Part shown: piece after piece, positions 7,530 to 14,936 of the stretch
Numbering within the stretch: position 1 is the first letter of the stretch
How the letters are laid out: every line of letters starts with the position of its first letter
Virus record (IMG/VR): IMGVR_UViG_3300005260_000008
Span: 1 to 21,911 of that record
Length of the DNA: 21,911 nt
Direction: 5' to 3' (one strand)
Origin: a virus
Position numbers and translations under genes: made by a program
The notes under the pieces: model-generated
The model's database searches: none
What the model was told of the DNA's origin: nothing
The model's input: the letters and a program-made list of their open reading frames with translations, nothing else

Positions 7530-8968
7530 CAGAAGGCGCTCGAGGCTTGGGCATCAAATGACCCACCCATGGCTTGAGTGAAGTTTCCGGTGATCGCGAT
7601 CTGTGCGCGGTGGTATCGATCGTCCACAAAGAAGTTGCTGTCACCGGTGAAGGCGTCGGGTGCCACCGCGGAGGTATAGGTCACCGAGTCCGACTGCTTG
7701 CGTCGGTGACCCACGGCCACCGTGAGGGAACTGCTGCCCGTCACCTGAGGGCTGACAGCGGTCACAATGGCGCTCTTGCCAGGAAAGAATTCCGCTTCGG
7801 CCGTGGTGAATGTCGCAGTGCCCGGGGTTCCGCTGAAGGACCCCACTTTGGAATCGTTACCAAAGAGCGTAGGTCCGTTGCGCGAACTCATTACCGACTC
7901 TTCTTCATCGACAAAGCACCGCAGCACATCCGATGCGTGCGTCCATCGGTCTTCCACGTAGTTATAGATCAGAACTTCGGTCGCGAAATCGCTGCCCGAT
8001 CCGGAGTTGGGCAGTGTCCAGTAGATGAGCTTCTTGATGTAGTCCACACCGGCATGGATGCCCAGTGTTGAATTGCCATTGAAGTTCTTGGCGAAGTAGG
8101 CGTTGACGCGCCCTTCCCCGATGGGTTCGATGTTCACCCCATCGCAGGTGAAGAATCCGGCTTCACACCAGTAGTAGATCTTTGCCCCCACCTTCACCCA
8201 ACTGTTCAAGCCCGTTCCCGGGGCTTTGGAGATGGTGTCGAACTGGAACACCACCTGCCCGCCGACATAGGTCATGCGAACGATGCCGCCTTCGGTGAAG
8301 ATCAATCCCCACTGATCGCCCTGGGAGATGCCCAACACAGACCCCAGGGATGAATCCAGGTACTGAAGTCCCGACTGCTCGGCAATCGCCTGGGCACTGT
8401 TGGGCGTGGGCCAATCAAAGGGTGCGTTGATCCCGCTCCACTGCACCGCATAAGGGGCTGCAGGCGTTGCGCCCAGCACGACAAATTGACCCACGATGCC
8501 GCCGCAGCGCGCCATGGGTGCGTCCCCATAGGTGCCGGCGAGCTTGGCAAACAGGGTGCTCGTAGGCGTTCCGAGCGTGCGATATTGCGGGTTGCTGCCG
8601 GCACTGATCGCGATCACCTGTTCGTTGTACTGCACGAACGAGATACGCTCATCCTCGATCAACGCGGGGCCGGTGACATCCGTAAACGTCCCGGCCGCAG
8701 GTGGACGTACATAGAGGCGATTGCCCGTGGAGTTGTTGGCAACCGCCGCATAGACCTCACCGGTTGTATCAATCGTGCCTTCACCCCGAGCCCGAAAGGC
8801 GCGGTTGACGGTTCCCGAGAGGGCCGTTCCGGTGGTCACGAGCGGGACATACGGCTGATAGCTGCCGTTGATCCAACAGGTGTTTCGACATTCGGTGAGG
8901 CCGGGGTTATCCAGGTCCGGCTGATCCGGCATCCACTGGCCGAACTTGAACTTGGTATCCGGCTTCAC
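7529..8968 (-). CDS. Tail nozzle / DNA stabilisation protein, propeller-like (479 aa)
   Basis: Starts at GTG 8966-8968 in a GTGA overlap with the adaptor gene. The sequence is beta-rich with recurring short strands ending in aromatic residues, as in the propeller-shaped plug or nozzle proteins of short tails (P22 gp10-like). Typical landmarks are ERISFVQYNEQVIAIS, RCGGIVGQFVVLGA, ISQGDQWGLIFTEGGIVRMT, KIYYWCEAGFFTCDG and EVLIYNYVEDRWTHA. The N-terminus (FGQWMPDQPDLDNPGLTECR) resembles the start of this family, where a PD/NPG segment precedes the first blade. The order adaptor, nozzle, ejection proteins is the normal podovirus order. The protein would close the head-tail channel after packaging. 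Fold assignment rests on pattern recognition. Confidence 0.78.
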   Translation of the reverse strand: MKPDTKFKFGQWMPDQPDLDNPGLTECRNTCWINGSYQPYVPLVTTGTALSGTVNRAFRARGEGTIDTTGEVYAAVANNSTGNRLYVRPPAAGTFTDVTGPALIEDERISFVQYNEQVIAISAGSNPQYRTLGTPTSTLFAKLAGTYGDAPMARCGGIVGQFVVLGATPAAPYAVQWSGINAPFDWPTPNSAQAIAEQSGLQYLDSSLGSVLGISQGDQWGLIFTEGGIVRMTYVGGQVVFQFDTISKAPGTGLNSWVKVGAKIYYWCEAGFFTCDGVNIEPIGEGRVNAYFAKNFNGNSTLGIHAGVDYIKKLIYWTLPNSGSGSDFATEVLIYNYVEDRWTHASDVLRCFVDEEESVMSSRNGPTLFGNDSKVGSFSGTPGTATFTTAEAEFFPGKSAIVTAVSPQVTGSSSLTVAVGHRRKQSDSVTYTSAVAPDAFTGDSNFFVDDRYHRAQIAITGNFTQAMGGSFDAQASSAF

Positions 8969-9609
8969 GAAGCTTGAATCGCCATGTTGCCACCGGACCA
9001 GCGTTCGGCCTTATCGCGCAGGATCAACGATTCCAGCTTGTCGGTGTATTCCTGATTCCACATCCCCAAGGAGTCAGGGTCTTTGAGGAAGCGCGCCGAT
9101 TTGACCAAACAGGCCGCAAGCAACAGGGTTGGGGCCTGAGTCACCATCCAGTTGGTCGGTGCGCCGCTCGTGAGCAAGGGAGCCGCGGCGTAATAGATAC
9201 CGGCCACGTTGTAGCCGGAATCCGGGAAGGGCCCAAAGATGAAACTGGCCCCTTCGCGTGCGATGTAGGCCGGTAGCCCGGAGGCCTGACGGTTCGGATA
9301 CGTCGCATACATCTGCTCGGGCGAGATGAAGGCGAGTCCGGAGATCCGGTTTCCGCCGCTGTCCACCACTTCGAGCAACTTGGGGCTCAACCAGTCAGAA
9401 GGAACGCCGACCGTTCCAGCGGTGATCGTACCGGTAAAGGTCGCTTCCATCGGGCGAATGCCGTTGCCGAAGTTCTCCGCGAAGATGTCGTCGTTGATCT
9501 TCTCTTGCGCGTTCTGAATGAAGTAATCGACGTACGAACTCAAGTCGCTACGGTGCGTGAAGTCGAGGATGGCCTGCACCAGCGACGAGTAGTTCGTGAT
9601 GGTAGCCAC
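8965..9609 (-). CDS. Head-to-tail adaptor protein (214 aa)
   Basis: Starts at GTG 9607-9609, abutting the upstream TAA (TAAGTG). The N-terminal helices (ITNYSSLVQAILDFTHRSDL, then YVDYFIQNAQEKINDDI) carry the pattern of SU10/P22-like adaptors: a short leading helix, an Asp-containing turn, then an aromatic-rich helix of the form 'FI..A...I'. The middle is beta-rich (GTVGVPSDWLSPKLLEVV; YIAREGASFIFGPFP) and the C-terminus returns to helix (APTLLLAACLVKSARFLKD; YTDKLESLILRDKAER). It would form the ring joining portal to nozzle. Its neighbours, nozzle downstream and small conserved protein upstream, agree. Length is normal for the family. Confidence 0.8.
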   Translation of the reverse strand: MATITNYSSLVQAILDFTHRSDLSSYVDYFIQNAQEKINDDIFAENFGNGIRPMEATFTGTITAGTVGVPSDWLSPKLLEVVDSGGNRISGLAFISPEQMYATYPNRQASGLPAYIAREGASFIFGPFPDSGYNVAGIYYAAAPLLTSGAPTNWMVTQAPTLLLAACLVKSARFLKDPDSLGMWNQEYTDKLESLILRDKAERWSGGNMAIQAS

Positions 9610-9945
9610 TTACTTGATCCGCTTGTCGATGGTGGTTCGGAACAGTGCAAATTCCGGCTTTTTGAGCTCGGCATGAATGCGCTTGGAGTATTCCGCCTGG
9701 AACATCAGTCCCGGCTCGATCCCCAGGCGCTGACAGACCATCAGCATAATGTTGTGCGGGATGGACATGGTGCGGCGGAATTCACCGCGCTTGCCGAATG
9801 CGCCGCGTTCTTCCGCATCCACCCGCCGTTCGCGCGCGCACATTTGCAGATGCGGCTCCACGTCCTGGTAGGTATGGATGAGAACCTTGTCGCCCTCTTC
9901 CTTGGCGGTGGTGATGGTGTCGCCCACAAACTGTGAAACATTCAT
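9610..9945 (-). CDS. Conserved-looking small phage protein upstream of the adaptor (111 aa)
   Basis: Starts at ATG 9943-9945, overlapping the upstream stop as ATGA. A much longer frame runs back to 10599, but it only shadows the adhesin-like gene, so the short form is chosen. The protein is charged and mostly helical: TITTAKEEGDKVLIHTYQDV, then VEPHLQMCARERR, GEFRRTMSIPHNIMLMVCQR, and a C-terminal LFRTTIDKRIK. The VEPHL...R...RR...SIP pattern followed by a short helix is one I associate with small proteins near the adaptor gene in podoviruses. No function is known to me; a virion assembly role is plausible from position only. Confidence 0.8.
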   Translation of the reverse strand: MNVSQFVGDTITTAKEEGDKVLIHTYQDVEPHLQMCARERRVDAEERGAFGKRGEFRRTMSIPHNIMLMVCQRLGIEPGLMFQAEYSKRIHAELKKPEFALFRTTIDKRIK

Positions 9946-11123
9946 AGCGTCAGTCCTGGCATCGCAGTCAAACAATCGAAAGAGCCTCCCGCACAGGTCA
10001 CCGGGGTCAGCGGGTGTCCGTAGATGAGTCCCACGTTCTGGCCCATCACCGGCACTGCCCGCATGCTCACCGGCATGACGTACACGTTGTGTCCGGCGGG
10101 CGCATAGACGAAGGTGACCGTTCTGCCGGCAACCGGAACCGACAACGCCGTCACACCGAGCGCATAGCCTGCAAAGGCCGGTGCCATGAGCACCGGAACC
10201 AATGCAGTACCCACTGGCAACAGGTAGTTGGTCGTTGCGCCGCTGTGATAGGTCAGCGTGACCGACTGGCCCGCGACCGCAACCGACCGGCTCGTAACCT
10301 GGAGGGTATGCCCAACCTTGAAATTGACCGTCTGCCCTGCAACTGGAACCGACAGTCTCGTGACTGGCAGGGTGTAGACGTGCGTCGCGTAGGTCAGCGT
10401 GACGGTCTGACCCACTACCGGCACATTGGCCTTGGTGACCGACAGCGTGTAGTTGGTGCCGCCCTCGGCAATGGCGACTGCCGCCACCATGAAGGACGAT
10501 CCACCATCGGCGGCCGTGAAGGTCGCCGGCAGCGCTGTAGTCGCAGTGACGCGCTTGTGCTCGGGACGGGCCCACGCCACCCCTCCGCCAAAGGCCCAAC
10601 AGGCTGTCAGGGATGTGAAGCCGGTCCCGGCCGTCGGCGAAGAGGCCGCGACCTGGGTAATGTCATAGCCGATGCCGAAGAATCCGCACGGCTGTGTCGT
10701 CAGGGTGCCGGTATTGCCGGAGGTAACACCATCCGCGCCCGTACCCGGGGAGTCCTGCTCGACGTACTTATTGCCCGCGACGGTGCCTGATAATCCAGAG
10801 CACTCAATGGCGAGAATCGACGGATCGTTGATCGCACCGGAGAAGTTGGCAGTAACCGCAGTCGTGCCGGCCGCGGCGCTTCCGATGACAAACGCCTGTA
10901 TCTCGTAGCCCTGAGCCGCGTTGTACAGCACCGTCCCGGCCGGCGTTACGGTGTCAGATCCACGGGTAACCGTGATGGTCTTGCTGCTGGCCGCACCCGT
11001 GGCGACAAACACCACGATCTGGTGGCCGGCCGTGACGGAAGACCCAAAGGCCGCCGTGGAGATCGTCGATATGCCCGAGCTGGTGCTCGAACCTTCGGTT
11101 TGCTGGATGACTGCGTATGTCAT
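9942..11123 (-). CDS. Adhesin-like virion protein with five to six short beta repeats (393 aa)
   Basis: Starts at ATG 11121-11123 in a TGATG overlap with the upstream 688-aa gene. Residues 1-222 form a beta-rich Gly/Ser/Thr domain (TAGHQIVVFVATGAASSKTI; PSILAIECSGLSG), a composition usual in phage surface or lectin-like domains. Residues 225-368 are a tandem array of units of about 25 residues with consensus YxLPVxxxSVPVxGQxVxLxY; copies begin near residues 225, 250, 273, 300 (degenerate), 320 and 348. A short Cys-containing tail ends the protein. The same unit occurs in the neighbouring 688-aa protein, so the two probably share an assembly or binding mode. The likely place is the capsid or tail surface. 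No enzyme motif is seen. Confidence 0.72.
   Translation of the reverse strand: MTYAVIQQTEGSSTSSGISTISTAAFGSSVTAGHQIVVFVATGAASSKTITVTRGSDTVTPAGTVLYNAAQGYEIQAFVIGSAAAGTTAVTANFSGAINDPSILAIECSGLSGTVAGNKYVEQDSPGTGADGVTSGNTGTLTTQPCGFFGIGYDITQVAASSPTAGTGFTSLTACWAFGGGVAWARPEHKRVTATTALPATFTAADGGSSFMVAAVAIAEGGTNYTLSVTKANVPVVGQTVTLTYATHVYTLPVTRLSVPVAGQTVNFKVGHTLQVTSRSVAVAGQSVTLTYHSGATTNYLLPVGTALVPVLMAPAFAGYALGVTALSVPVAGRTVTFVYAPAGHNVYVMPVSMRAVPVMGQNVGLIYGHPLTPVTCAGGSFDCLTAMPGLTL
10020..10451 (-). repeat. Tandem array encoding six 20-27 residue beta units
   Basis: Covers residues 225-368 of the 393-aa protein. Examples are YTLSVTKANVPVVGQTVTLT, YTLPVTRLSVPVAGQTVNF, YALGVTALSVPVAGRTVTF and YVMPVSMRAVPVMGQNVGL. 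The unit near 300 has lost the GQ turn. On the plus strand the recurring anticoding words include aaccggaaccgac and gtctgacc-like segments. Divergence between copies suggests an old duplication under selection for the fold. Confidence 0.85.
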
Positions 11124-13189
11124 CAGCTGAACTGCCCTATGAGTTGTTGAGTCTGAGTCGTGTGGTTATAGGCCGACAGATACAGACCCGAGAGCGAGGT
11201 GAACTCGCCCTGATTCAGCGCCAGGCGCCACGAACTCGTGGTCCCGCTGTTGATCGGAACCTGAAACTCCCGCTTCGTGCTCGATGACAACACGGAGTTG
11301 TCATGGATGTAGAACACCAAGTTGATAAAGTCGATGAAGTAATCGGCCCAATAGCCGGTATCGCCCACCTCGAGGAGATTCCCGAGGTCCAGCGTGTGAC
11401 CAGAGAGATTTCCAGGCGACCAGGTGGAACCTGTGCGATTCCACTGGTTTTTGCAGTTCAGCATCGTCTGGACTTGGATGCTGCTCAGAAGCTTGTTGTA
11501 GTACTCAACGTGATTCCATCCGGATGTGAAGGAATCAGGCGATGAGAAGACATCCTGGGCTTCGTTATTCGATCCCGTGAGGTCGCTACCGCCTGCGCTC
11601 GTGCCGTTGGTCGCGAAGTAGATCGAGTCTGCCGAGCCCCACGAGCGCCAGTGCTTGCCGTTGTACGTCGAGCCGAGTCGGAACTTGTAGCCGACGTATA
11701 GTTCAGCCGGGTTCGTCGAGGGGAACATCTGCAATTCGCCCTGCCGCGAGGTCTGACCTCGTTGGCGGGCGCATTTGGTCAGGTTGGTGGGCGGCGTGAC
11801 AGTGGTGCTGGTGACCACATCCCACACCGCACCCCCGGTATTCCAGGCCAACCCGTTGTTCTGGTATTGACCATCTTCAAAGGACTTGGCGAGGTAGCAG
11901 GTATACTGGTTACCGTTCCAGGTGTAGGTGGACGGGTTGTAGTTTCCGCGTGCGATGAGCGCACTGAGCGCGCTGTTGACCGTAAAGGGCGCGCCGTGAG
12001 TGAAGGTGCTATCGGGTGTGACGGTGAAGTTGGCCTGCGGCGTAAACCCGCTCGTATGCGAGTAGGTCAACGTGACTGCCTGTCCGGTCACCGGGACCGA
12101 CTTCTTGGCGACCGGCAACACATAGCCACGGGTCGTCGGCGGAATGAACTCGACGTTGTCGAAATAGAACACGTCGCCGACGTTGCTGCTGTTGTTCTGG
12201 ACGTTGGTCTTGTACCAAGCCGTCAACTGCGTGGGCGTGCCGGAGGTATAGTCCAGCATCAGAACAGATAGCGGAATCGTGACCCGCACCCAGGAGCCAT
12301 TGACCAGGGTTGCGTAGGTAGACGACTGCACTACCAGCTGCGTGCCGCCTGAATTCTGTATCGGGACATCACCGACCCGGATGGGCACGAGCTGCAGAGA
12401 GGAGCCCGACTGCATGGCTTTGACATCCATTGCCAAATAGCCATAGGCGCCAATGGCGAGGTTCCACTGCGTGGCGTTGTTGCCTGCCCATGGAATCCAG
12501 TCACCAAACGCGCCGGTTGTGGTCATCTTCATGCACAGGGTGTGTCCGCCCTGTGGAGCACCGGTCGTGCTCGCATAGTCCGTGGTCGCATTGAGGTTGA
12601 AATCACCTCCGGTGTGATCCTGCACCCCGTTGGCGTAGTACACGCACTTCTGCGTATCGGACAGCGGACCCTCAACACTCCCTACGATCGCGGAGATCTT
12701 GTACCGGTAGACGTTCGCGACGTAGTAGTCAGGGCCTGAACCCGCCGTGCCGTTCACACACAGCGTGGCTGCCAGATCTTGGTAGCTATTGGTCGATGGC
12801 GTGCCGACGACGCTGTAACTGCCCCCGTTGGTCGAACGATAGACGTTGTAGCTCGTGGCACCCGATACGGCATCCCACAGAACCGTCTGTTGATTCGGCA
12901 GCGGCGGCGTGGGCGGGCTGGGCGTCGAGTTTGAACTGCTCTGGCCCTGAAGGCCGATGCGCACGTTCAGTGGCGCTGCGGGAGTTCCCGAGGCCGGGGT
13001 GTAGCCCAACACCACGGTTTCACCGATGACGGTAATCGAGCGTGCAGCGACCGACAGCGAGTAGCTAGTGCCCGAAGTGCCTGTTTTCCTCAGTGAGACG
13101 AAGATCCCACGGCAATTGAGGAATGCACGGCTGACCGGCAGAGTCTTCGGGCCGAATCCAAATCCGACCCGAAGCGAAAGAGCCGTCAT
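11123..13189 (-). CDS. Modular carbohydrate-binding-type virion protein (688 aa): beta repeats, FnIII, CBM-like and lectin-like domains
   Basis: Starts at ATG 13187-13189 in an ATGA overlap. Reading along the protein: a degenerate beta repeat near 16-34; a clear repeat at 43-64 (YSLSVAARSITVIGETVVLG); a fibronectin type III-like domain at about 72-180 with VLWDAVSGATSYNVYRSTNG; a jelly-roll, carbohydrate-binding-module-like domain at about 186-350 with WVRVTIPLS and FYFDNVEF; a second clear repeat at 356-376 (YVLPVAKKSVPVTGQAVTLT); then a probable concanavalin-like lectin domain to the C-terminus (LYVGYKFRLGS, GWNHVEYYNKL, GYWADYFIDFINLVFYIHD). The set suggests glycan attachment, as a decoration or appendage. 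Its place behind capsid genes rather than in the fibre slot fits a head-surface or neck adhesin. I see no catalytic residues that allow an enzyme call. Confidence 0.75.
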   Translation of the reverse strand: MTALSLRVGFGFGPKTLPVSRAFLNCRGIFVSLRKTGTSGTSYSLSVAARSITVIGETVVLGYTPASGTPAAPLNVRIGLQGQSSSNSTPSPPTPPLPNQQTVLWDAVSGATSYNVYRSTNGGSYSVVGTPSTNSYQDLAATLCVNGTAGSGPDYYVANVYRYKISAIVGSVEGPLSDTQKCVYYANGVQDHTGGDFNLNATTDYASTTGAPQGGHTLCMKMTTTGAFGDWIPWAGNNATQWNLAIGAYGYLAMDVKAMQSGSSLQLVPIRVGDVPIQNSGGTQLVVQSSTYATLVNGSWVRVTIPLSVLMLDYTSGTPTQLTAWYKTNVQNNSSNVGDVFYFDNVEFIPPTTRGYVLPVAKKSVPVTGQAVTLTYSHTSGFTPQANFTVTPDSTFTHGAPFTVNSALSALIARGNYNPSTYTWNGNQYTCYLAKSFEDGQYQNNGLAWNTGGAVWDVVTSTTVTPPTNLTKCARQRGQTSRQGELQMFPSTNPAELYVGYKFRLGSTYNGKHWRSWGSADSIYFATNGTSAGGSDLTGSNNEAQDVFSSPDSFTSGWNHVEYYNKLLSSIQVQTMLNCKNQWNRTGSTWSPGNLSGHTLDLGNLLEVGDTGYWADYFIDFINLVFYIHDNSVLSSSTKREFQVPINSGTTSSWRLALNQGEFTSLSGLYLSAYNHTTQTQQLIGQFS
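12062..12124 (-). repeat. Beta repeat unit between CBM-like and lectin-like domains
   Basis: Encodes residues 356-376 of the 688-aa protein, a near-consensus copy of the unit found in tandem in the neighbouring 393-aa protein. Confidence 0.8.
12998..13063 (-). repeat. Beta repeat unit in the N-terminal part of the 688-aa protein
   Basis: Encodes residues 43-64, matching the YxLxVxxxSxxVxGxxVxLxY pattern of the neighbouring protein, with GE in place of the usual GQ. Confidence 0.75.
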
Positions 13190-13605
13190 CCAACCTGCAA
13201 CACACCGTTGGTGCCGTCGAAGTCCACCGTGAACGTATCGGCGCTCGCCATCGTCACGTTGGACCCATAGTCAGCCCAACCCACCAGGGGCTTGGCGGGC
13301 GTGGTCTGGGTGTCGTTGTAGAGCACCGCGTAGCGGAACGGTCCGACGGCGCCTGTGGCGGTCACCACCACATCCGAGCAGAAGATCGTCTCAACGCCGG
13401 ACGCATTGGAGCGGGTAACCGTAGTGGCAGGTCCCCCTGCGCTGTACCCGTTGGCTGCTGTGATTTCAGTGATGTCCGCCTTGACCGCGTTGGTTGCAAC
13501 CGGCGCGGTGTTGGTGAGCATCACTTTGTAGGTGGCTGAGGAGAAATCGTGCTTTCCCGCTGTCAGATCCACCGTGAAGACATTGAACTTGGTGAAGGTT
13601 GCCAT
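13186..13605 (-). CDS. Conserved phage virion-type protein (139 aa)
   Basis: Starts at ATG 13603-13605, with GAGG five bases upstream overlapping the previous stop codon. The sequence follows a pattern I recognise from many phage genomes: FNVFTVDLTAGKHDF, then YKVMLTNTAPVATNAVKADI, TEITAANGYSAGG and a beta-rich end (FRYAVLYNDTQTT; GWADYGSNVTMASADTFTVD). Members lie next to head genes and are usually annotated as hypothetical; a head-decoration or head-tail role is possible but not shown. The length is normal. It lies between a similar small beta protein and the large adhesin-like gene. Confidence 0.85.
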   Translation of the reverse strand: MATFTKFNVFTVDLTAGKHDFSSATYKVMLTNTAPVATNAVKADITEITAANGYSAGGPATTVTRSNASGVETIFCSDVVVTATGAVGPFRYAVLYNDTQTTPAKPLVGWADYGSNVTMASADTFTVDFDGTNGVLQVG

Positions 13606-13612
13606 GAAAGCC

Positions 13613-13915
13613 TCAGTGCGTTAGCCACGTTGCAAACAGGGTCCCCGTGGCCGCGGCGTCTTGAATGACGGCCACGACATCACCGGGGGAAACCGCAAAA
13701 ACGAGCGGCGGATAGGCGGATCGAATCAACGTATCCGTGTTGACAGCGGTCTGAGCGGGATTGCCGATGCGGATGTGACAGTCACCGGTCGCCACGATCA
13801 GCACGGCATGCACACCGTTGGGGGCTGCCGCGGTGGACTGTGAAGCCGCTCCAACAGAGGCAGTGACCGCAGGCGTTATGAGGCGCCACGGCGATATAGG
13901 CATTGCGCCTGCCAT
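13613..13915 (-). CDS. Small beta-rich virion-type protein after the capsid terminator (100 aa)
   Basis: Starts at ATG 13913-13915 with GGGAG six bases upstream, right behind the U-tract of the capsid terminator. The N-terminal third is Ala/Ser-rich; the rest reads like a compact beta domain: VHAVLIVATGDCHIRIGNP, then PPLVFAVSPGDVVAVIQD and ATGTLFATWLTH. The 'DCHI.IG' strand followed by 'F.VSPGD.VAV' is a pattern I have seen in small phage proteins next to head genes. A decoration or head-completion role is only inferred from position. Because no promoter is visible between terminator and start, its expression depends on readthrough. Confidence 0.8.
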   Translation of the reverse strand: MAGAMPISPWRLITPAVTASVGAASQSTAAAPNGVHAVLIVATGDCHIRIGNPAQTAVNTDTLIRSAYPPLVFAVSPGDVVAVIQDAAATGTLFATWLTH

Positions 13916-13926
13916 GAAGGTCTCCC

Positions 13927-13953
13927 AAAAAGAAAGGGGGCCCGAAGGCCCCC
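13927..13953 (-). terminator. Intrinsic terminator after the major capsid gene
   Basis: On the minus strand the order is GGGGGCC, loop TTCG, GGCCCCC, then TTTCTTTTT: a perfect 7-bp G/C stem with an ultra-stable UUCG loop and a U-rich tail. The plus-strand hairpin is at 13936-13953 and the A-tract at 13927-13935. It begins 24 bases after the capsid stop. Confidence 0.93.
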
Positions 13954-13976
13954 AAGGTGAGCGCTAGAGGAAAACC

Positions 13977-14927
13977 TCAGCCGTTGGTGTCAAAGATGGC
14001 GCCGATGGCCTTCTCGTTGCCCAGTTCCAACGTCCACTCGACCAGCAACTGCTTCTGGTCAGAGTCGCCGGTCTTGGCCAACGGGTTGGTCTGGAACGGC
14101 CGCAGGTAGGCTACCGATACGTACTGCGAGTTGATCCAGAACGTATCGCGCGAACGGGCGAGGAAGATGTCCGGCACGAGCTTGATGGGCCCGAAGTCCG
14201 TCTCGTAGACATCAATCGCCGTCGCCAGGACCTTGTCCTCGACCTGGGTGAAGCGCGTACCCGGACCTGAGAAGGCCGAGATGTTCTGCTTGTTGGTCGG
14301 GGACACCAGACCGTAGTCCGGGGACTCACCCGAGTTGCTGTACACCTTCTGGGCCATGCTCTTGACCTGCGCTTCCGTCAGCGCAGTCTGCGTGCCATCG
14401 GTGCGGGTCGCGGTGCCGTTCAGTGAGCCAGGATTCGCGCCACCTGCGCCAAACACGGTATTGCTACCGAGCCAGGAGGTGATACCGGCCGAGATACGAG
14501 CGGTGGAGGAGGAACCGGCGCTCTTGGCAGCGTTGTTGGTCAGAATGCCCTCCATGTCGCGCTTCAACTCCTTGGACTTCTTCAGGAGCTGATAGCCCAT
14601 CTTGTTCGAGCCACCGGCGGCCACGACGGCTTGTGAGGTGCCCGAGATCTGGATGGTCTTCTGACTGATCTGGGTGTAATTGCCCAGACGCACCGTCGGG
14701 GACACGGCGATGTTGGTGGGGTTGTCACCTTCGACCGCGGCATTTGAGAGGTTCTGGGCCGCGAGGGAATCCGTATTCCACTCGTGGTAGGTCTGATTGG
14801 CGCTGGTCTTCTTCGCCATGTTCAGCAGCGGGGTCTTGAACGGGTCCACGTTCATGATCTTGTTGCCCAGATCCTCGCGGATGTTGACCTGCGTATAGAC
14901 CTGGAGCGTGTTTGAAGGAACAGTCAC
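13977..14927 (-). CDS. Major capsid protein, SU10/DUF5309-like (316 aa)
   Basis: Forms the icosahedral shell (HK97 fold expected). It starts at GTG 14925-14927 behind TAGGAGATACCC, where the GGAG is seven bases upstream and overlaps the scaffold stop. Family landmarks: an N-terminal region with VNIREDLGNKIMNVDPFKTP and LLNMAKKTSANQTYHEWNTD, then NYTQISQKTIQISGTSQAV, and the long helix KMGYQLLKKSKELKRDMEG; the C-terminal part has DVYETDFGPIKLVPDIFL and QLLVEWTLELGNEKAIG. These match the layout of SU10-type capsid proteins (the DUF5309 family). Length is normal. It follows the scaffold and ends just before a strong terminator, so its message should be the most abundant of the late region. Confidence 0.93.
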   Translation of the reverse strand: MTVPSNTLQVYTQVNIREDLGNKIMNVDPFKTPLLNMAKKTSANQTYHEWNTDSLAAQNLSNAAVEGDNPTNIAVSPTVRLGNYTQISQKTIQISGTSQAVVAAGGSNKMGYQLLKKSKELKRDMEGILTNNAAKSAGSSSTARISAGITSWLGSNTVFGAGGANPGSLNGTATRTDGTQTALTEAQVKSMAQKVYSNSGESPDYGLVSPTNKQNISAFSGPGTRFTQVEDKVLATAIDVYETDFGPIKLVPDIFLARSRDTFWINSQYVSVAYLRPFQTNPLAKTGDSDQKQLLVEWTLELGNEKAIGAIFDTNG

Positions 14928-14936
14928 GGGTATCTC

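Noticed and set aside
9946-10599. Long minus-strand extension of the 111-aa gene back to 10599
   Set aside because: It lies wholly inside the 393-aa repeat protein in another frame, is Arg/His/Cys/Gly-rich like a shadow frame, and the ATGA overlap at 9942-9945 gives a natural start.
10020-13063. Possible diversity-generating retroelement target in the adhesin-like genes
   Set aside because: No reverse transcriptase, template repeat or C-terminal C-type lectin motif is present; the repeats are ordinary diverged protein repeats.
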